Assembly: GCA_031553595.1 (NCBI GenBank)
Contig: JAVBLI010000009.1
Coordinates: 248,001 to 312,000 of the forward strand
DNA length: 64,000 nucleotides
Source of the DNA: RGIG3701 sp031553595
GTDB taxonomy: Bacteria; Planctomycetota; Planctomycetia; Pirellulales; Thermoguttaceae
Direction: 5' to 3'
This document shows, in pieces, positions 1 to 10,400 of the stretch. The notes under the pieces were generated by a model. That model was not told where the DNA came from. It ran no database searches and saw only the letters and a list, made by a program, of their open reading frames with translations. The number at the start of each line of letters is the position of its first letter. The first letter of the stretch is position 1. Made by a program: the position numbers and the translations under genes.

Positions 1-3000
1 TCAAACTGGTAAATGGCCACGGCGCCGGAGCTTTCTCCGTCGCGATTGGAGCCGGGGCTTCCGACAAGAATAATATCACCGGTGGTGGCCACGGCCTGTC
101 CTTCCCGCACGCCGCGGGCACTTTCCGCCGAGAGCAGCGCCTGCTCGGAAAGCCCGGCTGTCGTGCCCGTGCCGGAAATGTATCCCAGAATGTGCGTGGT
201 GTCACCCAGCGGCTGCGCGGTTTCGCGGGAGTCATTCGGCTCCTGATTGAACGTGGCGTTCTGGACGACTAAAAAGCCGTACTCCGCGAAATAATTTTCC
301 AGCTGGGTTCCTCCATTCCCGGAGGATGTCCCCGTGCGGGACACCTTGAGGTAATAGGTGCCGGGTGAGCCATCGGTGATGTCTTTGACGGTGTCGATCC
401 AGGCGTCGGTCTGGCCGGTGACAGATCCGGCGAGGATGCGCACCATGTCGGCTTCGGTGAGCTGAGAGGTACTTTTTCCACTTGCCGCCACACCGACACC
501 GTAAAGCTCGAGGGAAATATTCCCCGGGAGGTTGTCGGTGAGCATGACCGAGAAGGAAGCGCCGTCGGCGACCGTAAACCGGTACCAGTCGGCGTCGCCT
601 GCACTGGAGAGCGTTCCCTTCACCGCGGCTGACGTGACGTTCGAGACAAAAGGATTCAGGCCGTGGAATACGGGCGTGATGTCCTGAGCGTTGGCGGGGC
701 GGTCGTTTCCACCTTTGCCCGGCGCGGAAAGCATCTCCACCTCCGCCATGGCGTTGAGCATGGCGGTCAGTTCGTAAACACTGCCGGCGGCACCCTTATT
801 GGTGATGTAAATGGTGTAGGTGCGGGCGAAGCTCTGATCGGAGTTGAAAATCGCGGTCCAGACGCCGTCGCCGGAAGAGGTGGACGTGTTGAGAGTTACA
901 TTTCCTCCGGTGGAGTAGGTCACACGGATCTCGGCGTTGGTCAGGTCGGCGCCGGATAAAGCGAGGAAAACGGTTTGGTTTGGGGCGACGGTGAGGGAGT
1001 ATGTTTTTTCGTAGCCGCTGCTACCCGTCGGGGTGAGGTAGCCAGCGTCTTTTTTCTCATAGGCGAGCGAGCCTGGCATGACGATTTTTTCGAAATTTTC
1101 CAGGGTCACAGTGGCTCGGTAAACCACGGAAAAATCGACTGTAAAGGGCGTCGTCGCATTCCCAGCCATGTCGGGCAGGCCGCTGCCGGCGGGGTTGAGG
1201 GTCAGGGTGTAGTGGTCTTGGGGAAGGACACCGAAGTTCAGTGTCGCTTGTTTTCCGTCGGCGGAAAAGGAAACGCTGGCGACATTTTGCTGGCCGGAAA
1301 CGGTGCCGGTGAGGATGAAGTCGGAGGCTTTGATCACCTGGGCGTTGAGCTTCTCGGAGAACACCAGGGAGAGCGTGGTGGCGCTGGTCGTGGAGGTGTG
1401 GGAGATGATGCTGCCCGCGCCGAGAACGGCGTAGTCGAGGTACGGCGCTCTGGTGTCGATAGTGAAGGAAAAGGTCGCCTGGGGGAAGTTGTTGCCGTTG
1501 ACGTCTTTGAGTTGCGCGCCGGGAAGGGTGACGCTGACGGCCGCGTCGGTGCTGAAATTCGCGTTGGCGAAAAGGAAACGGATGGTTTTGCCGTCGATGA
1601 CTTCATAGCCGGTGCAGGCGGAAGTATTGGCGCCGACGGTCGCTTTCACGTTGGCGAAGTTCATCTTCACGGTACTGAGATTCACGCTTTGGCTAAAGTG
1701 CACGGTGACGCCGTTGTCCGCGATGGAAGGAACCGCGGCGGCGTTGGCGGGCGTGGTGGCGTCGACGGTCGGGGATAAGGACGCGGCCGTGAATCCGCTT
1801 AAATTCAGGGCGTAATTGCACGTCTGGCCTAAACGCGAAGTGACTCGGACGTAGTAGGTCGTGCCCGCTTTGACGCTGAAGGTGAGCATGTTGCCGTAAT
1901 TCGAGCTTGCGTTGGATGCCACGGTTTCGGTGGCGGTAAAGACTTCCACCAGCGGGCGTGTGCCGGTCGCCATGGTGCTGCCGTTGATGATGGCGGTAAT
2001 GCTCATGGAGACGCTTGTGGACGTGGTGGCGGTGAAGGTGTAATGATCCAGATCCTGGAAGTTCGTCCAGGACTCCACTTTCACGGCGGTGGCGGAACGC
2101 TGGGGATAAAGGGTGATCATTCGCGTGGCGTCGCCGGCCAGGAGAATGGAGCCGGAATTGGTCACGGTGTTCGCCCACTGGGAAACCCAGACGCCATACG
2201 AGCCGGGGGTGTAGGTTTCCTGCATGAAACACTCCACGGTGGCAGAGGGAAGCGTGCCCGCGGGTGCGGAAGCCACGAAAAGCGACGTTCCGTCGAGCAC
2301 GAGTTGCGTGCCCCAGTAGGCGTTTTCGGCGGTCTGGTGCGCGGTCAGCGTGGAGTAATAAACCCAGGCGTCGGTCGTGGTGTTGTAGCGGAACATGTAA
2401 ACGGCGCCGGCGTAGGCTTTACCGCTGACAGTCTGAGAGGGGGCGGAGACGGCCAGCCATTGGCCGGAAATCTGGACGTTGGCGCCGAACAGCGCGCCGC
2501 TGGTGAGCGTTGAAATGGAATCCTGCAGGGTTTGCGTTTGCAGCCAGTGTCCGTCGATGTTACGGAAAACATAGGCTTTTCCGGTGTTTTTGTTGTAATC
2601 GTTGATGGCGCCGACGATCAGGGTGTTGCTTTCCAGGGCGAGCGAAAAGCCGAAATATTCGGTTTGGGAAGCGTCGCTGGCGGTGATTTTCGCGGTCTGC
2701 TGCCAGCCGCTGGCGGTTCGCTGGAGGATGTAAACGGCACCGGTGTCGGAGTTGCCGCCGTCGGATTCGTTGCCCTTCACGGCGGAGACGGCCAGCGTGT
2801 CGCCCTCGAGTGCCACGGCGTGGCCGAAAAGGTCGGCGTATTGCGCGTCCTGCGGCGTGAAGGCCTGTTCGAGTTTCCACTGGGTACCGTTGAGCTGGTA
2901 AATATAAACGGCCCCCGTACGCACCGGGCCCTGGCCGGTTTTGAGCTGCTGGTAGGAGCCGGTGGAGCCCAGCACGAGCGTGTTGCCGGAGATGGCCACG

Positions 3001-6000
3001 CTGGCGGCGAGAAGCTCATTCCCCACGCCGACGCTGGGCGTCAGGAGTTGGTAAAAATGCCAGGCGCCGTCGGAAAGCTGGTAAACCGCGGCGTAATCGC
3101 TGCCACCGACCACGGCCCAGTTCCCGGACACCGCGGCGCTGGAGCCCAGAGACGCCATCTGCGTAGACGTTAAGCTGGAAGTGCCCAGGGCGGAGACGCT
3201 TATCGCGGCCGTGTGCGTGGTGCTGTTGATTTCCGGGCCCGTGACGGATCCGATGACGCTGGGCAGCGTGCTGATGTCGAGGCCAGTCGAGAGCGTGTCG
3301 TTCTTTTGGGATTCGAGCATCGCGTTGAGCGTGATGAGCAGCTGGTACTCGGAGACGTAATTTTTCACGGCTAGGGTGGAAGCGTCGGGGTTGTAAACTT
3401 TCACCTGGTAGGTGGCGCTGAGGGCGCCGGTGTTTTTCAGTTGCAGAACGGTTTGGCGCGAGCCATCGGATTCGGGGGCACTGCGGGCTATGAGCGTGGC
3501 GCCGCTGTAAATCTCGAAAACGGCGTCACTGTATTCGCTGGTTAGCGTGAAGCTCGCCTGATAGCCGGCCCCGAGTTGGAAGGCGTAGTAATCCACGTCC
3601 GTGGCGGAGCTTAGTGACCCGATCACGGAACCCTGACGGACGGTACCGGTAGCCGTCCAGAAGGCGGTGCTGATGGTTTGCGCGGCAGCGCTGGTGTTGT
3701 TGTCGGCCGGGGTTTCCAGGGCGGAGTTGATGACCGCGTGGACGGTGTAGATGCCCGCCAGGCCGGTGGCTTCGCTGGAAACGTGAATGACGTAATCGCC
3801 GTCGCTGGGGATGGTGAAGGCGGTGGTGACGGCGGTGCTGGTGCCGGCGTTGATGGAGGTGGCCAGCGGGTTGGAGGCGCTGCCGCCCAGTTTGTAAATC
3901 GTGATGACGGGACGCATGCCGGCGACTTCGCCGAGGACTTCCACGCTGATCGTTTGCCCGGCTTTGCAGGTTAACGTGAAGAGGTCGTTATCGGCGAAAC
4001 TGGAAAGGCTGGCTTTGGCGCTGGCGCTCCAGGTCATGGCACCAGAAATTCCCACGGCGGTCAACGGCGTGGGGAGTTGCTGCTGGCCGTCGCTGTCGAT
4101 GAAAAATTGTTTCACGTAATTCGTTCCGGCCGTCGTTCCGTCTCCAGCAAGCGCCAGGCCCGCCTGATCGCGGAGACCGTCGAAACCGCTTTTGAGCGTC
4201 AGGGTGTAATAGTCGTCCACCAGGGCCTTCGCGGTGCACAGCACGAGCGTGTTCGTCGCGGCGTCGTAAACCGGGATGACTTTGTGCGTGCCGGTGTTGC
4301 TGCCCGTAAGGACGAGATTGTATTCGTTGAAATTTTCGGCCATCGCCTCCGAAAAGGTGATTTTGGCGAATGCCGGGTAGGTGGTGGCGGGGAGATTTTC
4401 CTGCGAGAATGTGGTTACTTTCGGTGGTGTGTTGTCATACAGGAAGGTGTAGGAATTGACGCCGGTGGTGGTGGAAATGGTTTGGCCCCAGATGTCTTTG
4501 ACGCCCTGCAGGGAAACGGTCAGCGTGCCCTCGAGCAGGGTTGCGGCGGTGGGAACGGTCCACTGGATGGTGTTTCCGTCGATCAGCGTGCCGCCGGTGA
4601 GGGTGATCGTGGAGCCGCTTTTCTGGAGGATGCTGGCGGTGGAGGTGGTGAGGGAACTGGCCAGGATCTGCTGCGAGAAACGCACGGTGACCGTTCCGGG
4701 TTTCGAGGAAATGACAGTGCCCGCTGCGGGGGAAACGCCCTCCACGGACAGCGGCGTCAACGAGCCGAACGCTTTGCCGTTATAGTTGGCCACGTCCAGC
4801 GCGTACTGGCAGGACGTTCCAGCGGCGGCACGGACGATGATCGTATACGTTCCGGCAGTCGTCGAGGTGAAGAAGTTGGAGAGGCTCTTGCTTCCTTCGA
4901 CGGCGACGATCGTCCGCAGCAGTTTGCCGGCAGGGTCGTAAATTTCGACGACCGGCGCGGTCAGGGCCCCGGTGCCCAAAGAATTTGCGGTGCCCAGGAC
5001 GTAAAGCGCGACGTTCACTCGCGCCGAAGCGGTGGAAACGTTGACGGTCCAGGTGTCGTAATCCGGGAGATGGTCGAATGTGTGGACGGATCCGCCGAGG
5101 GTCGCGGCGACACACGCGCGGCCGTTGGCCAGCACCACATTGCCGCCGAAATTCATCGTTTCACCGACCGTTGCCGGCGTAAACATTCCGGCGCTGCGCC
5201 ACTGCATAACGGCGCTGGTGTCTTTCCCGGAGGCGGCGTATTCGTAAAGGAAAGCCGCGCCGGATGAGTAAAGGGAGCCGAATTTTACGTAGGAAGTCGC
5301 CCCGACGAGAATTTTTCCGCCCTCGACACTGACGGAAATACCGAAATCCTGCGTGACGGCAGTGATCGTAGAAGACGGCGTAAGGATGGCCTGCTGCGTC
5401 CAGGCGGCGCGGGTCGAAACGCCGCTGCCGGTAACGGTTGCCAGGCGGAAGGCGAAAACGCTGCCGCGGTTGCTTCCCGAATCGTGGTAATCCGGCGCGC
5501 CGACCGCGAGGATGCCGTCGGCCAGGGAAACGGTCTCGCCGAACGACATCTGTTTGTACGCGGTTTCCGAGAGATTCGTGGGCACTAGACGCGAGATTTG
5601 CGTCCACCCGGCAGAGGTTCGCGTGTAGATATAAACCGCGCCGGTTTTCTGGTTCTCGGCATTCACGTCGGCCGAGGCGCCCACGGCGAGGTACTTGCCG
5701 TCGTAGGCGACGGAGGTGCCGAAGAGACCTTTTTCAGCGACAGACGTGGTGGAGGCACTTGCCGCGCCGTTTGCGCCGCCGGCGATTTTCGCTTCCTGAT
5801 TCCAGCCGGTGCCGTTGAATTTGTAGACGTAGACGGCCCCGGACTTGACGCCGTTGACCGTGGCGTTGGGCGCGGAGACGACGGCCGTGTCGCCGTAAAT
5901 GGAGACGGATGAACCGAACGCGTCGCTAGCGGCCAGGTCGGTCGGCGCGAATTTTCCGACTTGCGTTAAAACGCCGCCGACGTATTGATAAATGAAGGCG

Positions 6001-7253
6001 CAGCCGGTCTGAACCGAGGCGGAATTCGTGCCACTCGAGGCGCCGACGAGAATGTAATTGCCGCTGAAAGAGACAGAAACGCCGTAGCGGGCGGCCGTGC
6101 CAATGTCGGTGGAGATAGATGTTTTCAGCACCCACCGGACGCCGTCGTATTCGTAAATCGAAAGTTTTCGTCCGCCGGTGCTGCTATCGTTGGTGGTGAC
6201 GGCCATGCGATTTCCGTCGACGGCGATTGCCTTGCCGAAGGCGCTGGAAGTGGAGGTGAGGACGGATTCGGTGACGTCGGTGGCGGTGTAACCGTTGACG
6301 TGGCCGAAGCCGGTCGTTTCGCTGTCCAGCGTTCCGCCCGCAACGGATTGGCCGTCGGGCAACGCATCGTTGTTTTCGATTTCGAATGAGGCGTTGCGGT
6401 AAATGGCCAGGGTGTAGCGTCCGTTCGCGTCGGCAGTCGTGCCGGTGCCGATCGTGCCCGTGGTGACGGAGCCAACGACTTTGACGTAAAGCGTGGCGCT
6501 GGTCGTGCCGGCCAGGTAGGAGTCGATGGCGCTTTGAAAACCCTCGCTGGAAGTGCCTTTGGTCAGCAGCGTTCCGGAGGCGTTGTACAGCTCGAGGGTC
6601 AGATTTTCACACCCGGGGGCGACCAACTGAATGTCGAGCCGCTGATTCGCCTGCGCGGTGAACGCATACCAGTCGGCGGCTTTCCCGGCATCCACTTTGC
6701 CCACGACAACGACGCGCGACATGGCGGCACGGTCGGTGGCGGGCGTAATGGTGATGAACTCCTTGTCGGAAATGGACTGGGCCGTGGCGAGGGTGTTGTT
6801 CACGCCTGTGCTGTTGATTTCGGTCTCCCAGACGCCGTTGGCCAGCACGTCCAGCGTGACCGTGCCCCGCGTGCCGAGGCCGGTCGTCGTCACCTGAAGC
6901 GTGTATGTCCCCGCGACCATTTCATCGTTAATAACGTAGGTCGAGAAAAAATTGGTCACACCGGCATTGACCGGAAACGTTCCGATCGAGCTGGTGTTGC
7001 CTGTTCTTCTGAGGGTTGCGCTGCCGTTGAGGCTGGTGGGCATGGTTACCGCCAGGGCCAGGTCCGCGGTCTCGCCGACTTCGAACGTAAACGTGTACGT
7101 TGTCCCCGGAGAGATCGCGGCCGAGCTCGTGTATTCATAAGCCTGCATGCCGTCCGGCTTCAGTGTTTCCCATCCGTTCGCACTTAATAACACCCGCTCC
7201 TCAAGCGGCTCCATACGAAAATTCTTCTTTTTTGAATGCCTGGAAAGCGACAT
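1..7253 (-). CDS. Giant LEPR-XLL surface protein with FG-GAP propellers, 3' end outside the window
   Basis: The reading frame starts at the ATG at 7253 and stays open to base 1, so only the first ~2417 residues are visible and the stop lies outside. I checked the frame at several points along it. The N-terminus carries MEPLEERVLLSANG (residues 14-27), the planctomycete LEPR-XLL motif thought to mark large exported proteins. Modules seen in order (approximate residues): PPC-like beta domains (40-260), a first FG-GAP/integrin-alpha-type propeller with repeated 'FGxSV...GxxxxVGA...GAVYIY' units (320-720), Big_5-like Ig domains (830-940), PPC-like with DVDYYAFQL (1090-1230), a second FG-GAP propeller (1340-1670), two Big_5-like domains (1815-2045), PPC-like with DADWYRFTV (2215-2270), and the start of a third propeller at the edge. 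It follows the 3123-residue gene on the same strand. The role is probably adhesion or cell-surface structure; this is inference from domains only. Confidence 0.85.
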   Translation of the reverse strand, partial: MSLSRHSKKKNFRMEPLEERVLLSANGWETLKPDGMQAYEYTSSAAISPGTTYTFTFEVGETADLALAVTMPTSLNGSATLRRTGNTSSIGTFPVNAGVTNFFSTYVINDEMVAGTYTLQVTTTGLGTRGTVTLDVLANGVWETEINSTGVNNTLATAQSISDKEFITITPATDRAAMSRVVVVGKVDAGKAADWYAFTAQANQRLDIQLVAPGCENLTLELYNASGTLLTKGTSSEGFQSAIDSYLAGTTSATLYVKVVGSVTTGTIGTGTTADANGRYTLAIYRNASFEIENNDALPDGQSVAGGTLDSETTGFGHVNGYTATDVTESVLTSTSSAFGKAIAVDGNRMAVTTNDSSTGGRKLSIYEYDGVRWVLKTSISTDIGTAARYGVSVSFSGNYILVGASSGTNSASVQTGCAFIYQYVGGVLTQVGKFAPTDLAASDAFGSSVSIYGDTAVVSAPNATVNGVKSGAVYVYKFNGTGWNQEAKIAGGANGAASASTTSVAEKGLFGTSVAYDGKYLAVGASADVNAENQKTGAVYIYTRTSAGWTQISRLVPTNLSETAYKQMSFGETVSLADGILAVGAPDYHDSGSNRGSVFAFRLATVTGSGVSTRAAWTQQAILTPSSTITAVTQDFGISVSVEGGKILVGATSYVKFGSLYSSGAAFLYEYAASGKDTSAVMQWRSAGMFTPATVGETMNFGGNVVLANGRACVAATLGGSVHTFDHLPDYDTWTVNVSTASARVNVALYVLGTANSLGTGALTAPVVEIYDPAGKLLRTIVAVEGSKSLSNFFTSTTAGTYTIIVRAAAGTSCQYALDVANYNGKAFGSLTPLSVEGVSPAAGTVISSKPGTVTVRFSQQILASSLTTSTASILQKSGSTITLTGGTLIDGNTIQWTVPTAATLLEGTLTVSLQGVKDIWGQTISTTTGVNSYTFLYDNTPPKVTTFSQENLPATTYPAFAKITFSEAMAENFNEYNLVLTGSNTGTHKVIPVYDAATNTLVLCTAKALVDDYYTLTLKSGFDGLRDQAGLALAGDGTTAGTNYVKQFFIDSDGQQQLPTPLTAVGISGAMTWSASAKASLSSFADNDLFTLTCKAGQTISVEVLGEVAGMRPVITIYKLGGSASNPLATSINAGTSTAVTTAFTIPSDGDYVIHVSSEATGLAGIYTVHAVINSALETPADNNTSAAAQTISTAFWTATGTVRQGSVIGSLSSATDVDYYAFQLGAGYQASFTLTSEYSDAVFEIYSGATLIARSAPESDGSRQTVLQLKNTGALSATYQVKVYNPDASTLAVKNYVSEYQLLITLNAMLESQKNDTLSTGLDISTLPSVIGSVTGPEINSTTHTAAISVSALGTSSLTSTQMASLGSSAAVSGNWAVVGGSDYAAVYQLSDGAWHFYQLLTPSVGVGNELLAASVAISGNTLVLGSTGSYQQLKTGQGPVRTGAVYIYQLNGTQWKLEQAFTPQDAQYADLFGHAVALEGDTLAVSAVKGNESDGGNSDTGAVYILQRTASGWQQTAKITASDASQTEYFGFSLALESNTLIVGAINDYNKNTGKAYVFRNIDGHWLQTQTLQDSISTLTSGALFGANVQISGQWLAVSAPSQTVSGKAYAGAVYMFRYNTTTDAWVYYSTLTAHQTAENAYWGTQLVLDGTSLFVASAPAGTLPSATVECFMQETYTPGSYGVWVSQWANTVTNSGSILLAGDATRMITLYPQRSATAVKVESWTNFQDLDHYTFTATTSTSVSMSITAIINGSTMATGTRPLVEVFTATETVASNASSNYGNMLTFSVKAGTTYYVRVTSRLGQTCNYALNLSGFTAASLSPTVDATTPANAAAVPSIADNGVTVHFSQSVNLSTVKMNFANVKATVGANTSACTGYEVIDGKTIRFLFANANFSTDAAVSVTLPGAQLKDVNGNNFPQATFSFTIDTRAPYLDYAVLGAGSIISHTSTTSATTLSLVFSEKLNAQVIKASDFILTGTVSGQQNVASVSFSADGKQATLNFGVLPQDHYTLTLNPAGSGLPDMAGNATTPFTVDFSVVYRATVTLENFEKIVMPGSLAYEKKDAGYLTPTGSSGYEKTYSLTVAPNQTVFLALSGADLTNAEIRVTYSTGGNVTLNTSTSSGDGVWTAIFNSDQSFARTYTIYITNKGAAGSVYELTAMLNAMAEVEMLSAPGKGGNDRPANAQDITPVFHGLNPFVSNVTSAAVKGTLSSAGDADWYRFTVADGASFSVMLTDNLPGNISLELYGVGVAASGKSTSQLTEADMVRILAGSVTGQTDAWIDTVKDITDGSPGTYYLKVSRTGTSSGNGGTQLENYFAEYGFLVVQNATFNQEPNDSRETAQPLGDTTHILGYISGTGTTAGLSEQALLSAESARGVREGQAVATTGDIILVGSPGSNRDGESSGAVAIYQF

Positions 7254-7315
7254 TATCGGCCTCGGATTCGGGGAAATAGGAAATGAGGAATTTGGAATTG
7301 GAAATGAGGATTTAG

Positions 7316-7353
7316 TCAAAAAAAGACGTTCCGAAAATGCTCCAGAACGTCTT
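7316..7353 (-). terminator. Rho-independent terminator after the 3123-residue gene
   Basis: A perfect 9-bp stem AAGACGTTC / GAACGTCTT (7323-7331 with 7345-7353) is followed, reading the minus strand, by a run of T. It lies about 55 bp after the stop at 7409 and about 60 bp before the start of the next giant gene, so the two giant genes are probably separate transcription units. Confidence 0.75.
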
Positions 7354-7408
7354 GATTGTCATCCTCGATTTTTTTATCTGGGGTGAGCGAAATGAAAAAC
7401 GGATTCGA

Positions 7409-10400
7409 TCATTCGGCGTCGAGTGTGACGTCCAGCGCGTCAGGCCCGCCGTCGTCGTCGTTCAGGAAGTTCTCCCATTCGCCCAGCAGCAGGTCGGCCG
7501 CCACGGTCTGCGCGGTCGCCAGCGGGGCGATGATGGGCGCTTTGGCGGAAAGGTCGAGCCATTCCAGGGAATCGGCTTCGGCCGCAGGCGTGATCGCCGG
7601 GGCATCGTCGTCCTGGGCAAGCATGGCTGCCGCGGTCAGCAGTTGCGCTTCACGCTGAATATCCGCGACCACTTTTTCCTCCAGCGTCTGCGTCCACGCG
7701 GCCTGGTCGACCACGGTGCTTGCCACCGCGATCGTCATCACTGGGACTTCCACCACCGCCGCCGGAGCGTTTTCCACGGAGACGAATGCACTTGCTTCAC
7801 TGATTGGAGCGTTTTCCACCGCTGCCGGAGCGCTTTCGTCAAGCACGGCGACACTGGCTGTGATCGTCGTGACGTCCGTCACCGCGAGCTCGATTTCCAT
7901 TACGTTGCTTTCGCCGAGGATCGCGATTTTCTGCACCTGCTTCAACTCGCCGCCGTTGGCACGAGCCTTCGCCACGATCTCGGCATCCAGCGGGGAGATC
8001 TCTTTCCGCACGCCGGGCGCGATCTGATAGTACATCAGGTCGTTCTCGTCCCAAAGATGATCGGAGCCGACCATCAGCACGTGGCGGTCGCCGTTGTCGT
8101 CGGTGTACGACTGCTTGGAGGCGTCCAGCGTATCGATGAAACCAGTGTACAGCGGGTTGAACCCCAGCGCGTGGCCCAACTCGTGCGCCAGCACCGTGTA
8201 CAGATCGTACCGCCCGGAGTCGGCCAACTGCGTCGCATCCGTCCCGACATACCAGCCCAGCCCCAGCGCCGAAGCGTCGAGGTAAATCACCGCCACGGCC
8301 GGTTTGCCGGCATTGTCCAGCGAAACCAGCACCGTCTCACCCAGCGTGCTGTCGCCGATTTCACGGACGATGATCTGCACGTCGAGCTGGAACTGCTCGC
8401 CCAGCGCGTCCTGCCACTGGCGAACGACCACGTCCAGCATCTCGGCCACGGACGCGTCGCCGGTGGTGAGGAACTGCGATCCGATCCACCGCTGCATGAA
8501 GCCTTCGGGATAAACGATCGTCTGATTGCCGCCCTGACGCGCGCCGTAGTTCTTCGCGAACTGGATGAGATCGTAAATGTCGATCTTGCCCGAGTTGTTG
8601 AAGTCCAGGGCCCACGTCACCGGATTCAGGCTGTCGACGGACTTGTCGCCGTAGTTCTTCGCGAACGAGATGAGGTCGTAAATGTCGACTTTGCCGTCGT
8701 CGTTGATATCGTAGACCACGGCGTAAACGTTCGTGTTGACGTAGACGCGGGTGTTGGGCGTGAGGCTTTCGCCGCTCTTGTCGAAGAGCGTGATGTTATC
8801 CAGGGTCAGGCCGGTCTTCACCGCGCCGACAGTGGCCGCCGGGACGTTGTCGCCCTTGAGCGATTCCATCTTCACGCGTCCGATGAGGATGAAACCGTCC
8901 TCATTCGTCAGCTCGGCCAGGAGCTTGCCGCCGATGCCGGTGACGGTGCCGTCGGCCGAGTTGAAACTCGCCATCAGGCCCGCAATCGCGTCGGTGTACT
9001 CGATGCCCGTGGCCGTGATGTACTTCCCGTTGTACGCCAGGTCGAACAGCAGGCTCTCGAGATTCACGTTCGGGTCCTGCGTGTTGACCCACAGGTTGAC
9101 GTAATACGTATCCCACTCGGTCAGCCACTGCTCGTTGGCGGGCAGCGCATCGACCTTCGCCGGCGCGGTCTTGTCCTTCGACACGGTCATGTACACGCCC
9201 GACCCGTCCACCACCGTCTCGCGAGCGGACTGCGTGCCGTAGATGGACAGGGAGTTGACGGCGTGAATGGTGATTTTCTGATACCCGACTTGTGATGGAT
9301 CGTAATTGGACTCTTCAAAATACTGCAATTTTTCCCCAGGAGTGTCAGGATTCGGGGTCGTTGATGTAAGAGCCAGAGTGCTTGTTCCACCGGGGTTATC
9401 CCCACCACCACCGGCAGCGGATACAGTTAAAGTAAAGGAACCCGTGGAAGAGGCCTTAATAACAAAGTATCCGATGCGTGCGTAGTGACCATCCATTTTT
9501 GAACCGTATATCTGCGATTCCAACATGGCCAGAGTGCTCATCTCTTTCAGTGTAAAACCATCCGCATCCATTTCAAGGCTACTGTCGCCAGACCAATTCG
9601 ATGCCTGGGAATAACCCTCAAGTGTCTCTCCCATGGTAATCGTCAACTCGGGATTGTCTTCCGATAGATACGAGCCGTAAATTTCCAGGATGGTGGACTG
9701 ATAGTACTCATTGTATTGCGCCCAGAACATGGTGCCGAAAATGGGATTTTCGTTTTGCATCCAAACTTCGACGTAATAATCCTGACCGACCTTGATACTC
9801 ACTTCATCGGGGTGGTTGAGATTGGAAATCTGCCCGCCGCCGTTTTTGGTTGTAACGAGGTTGGAAACCACACGCAGATAGTATTGTAGCGGCTGATCGT
9901 AATCAATGGAAATCATCACGGGGATATCGGCTCCATCGACCGTAACCGTGATTTCCACAGGCTTCCGTACCTGCGCAGGGCTGTAGGGATGGTATTCAAT
10001 TTTTAATGTGGAACCGCTATAGGAGATATCTTTGATGTACGTCCCAGACGGCAAATTCGAGGCATCAATACCAGTAATCGCGGCTCCCATGTTCACAGTT
10101 TTCACAAGGCCAGCGTAAGAGGGATCGAGGAAGGCAGCTTCGTTGAGCGAATAAGACGCAATGGTAAGCTGTTCGGATGAATATCCTTCAAATTTTGTTC
10201 CCGCCGCCAGTTGTGTTCCATCTGGAAAAGTAACATTCAGCGCTGTTAAACCTGTATCTCCAACAATCCCGTCGGCCGTCAACACGAAATCATATCCATT
10301 CCGTGAATAACTCAAACCTTGCAACATATCTGAAATAATGTTTTCTGGCATCATACTATTGACAGAGAATGACATCCCTTGTTTTAGTGCGGAATTTACT

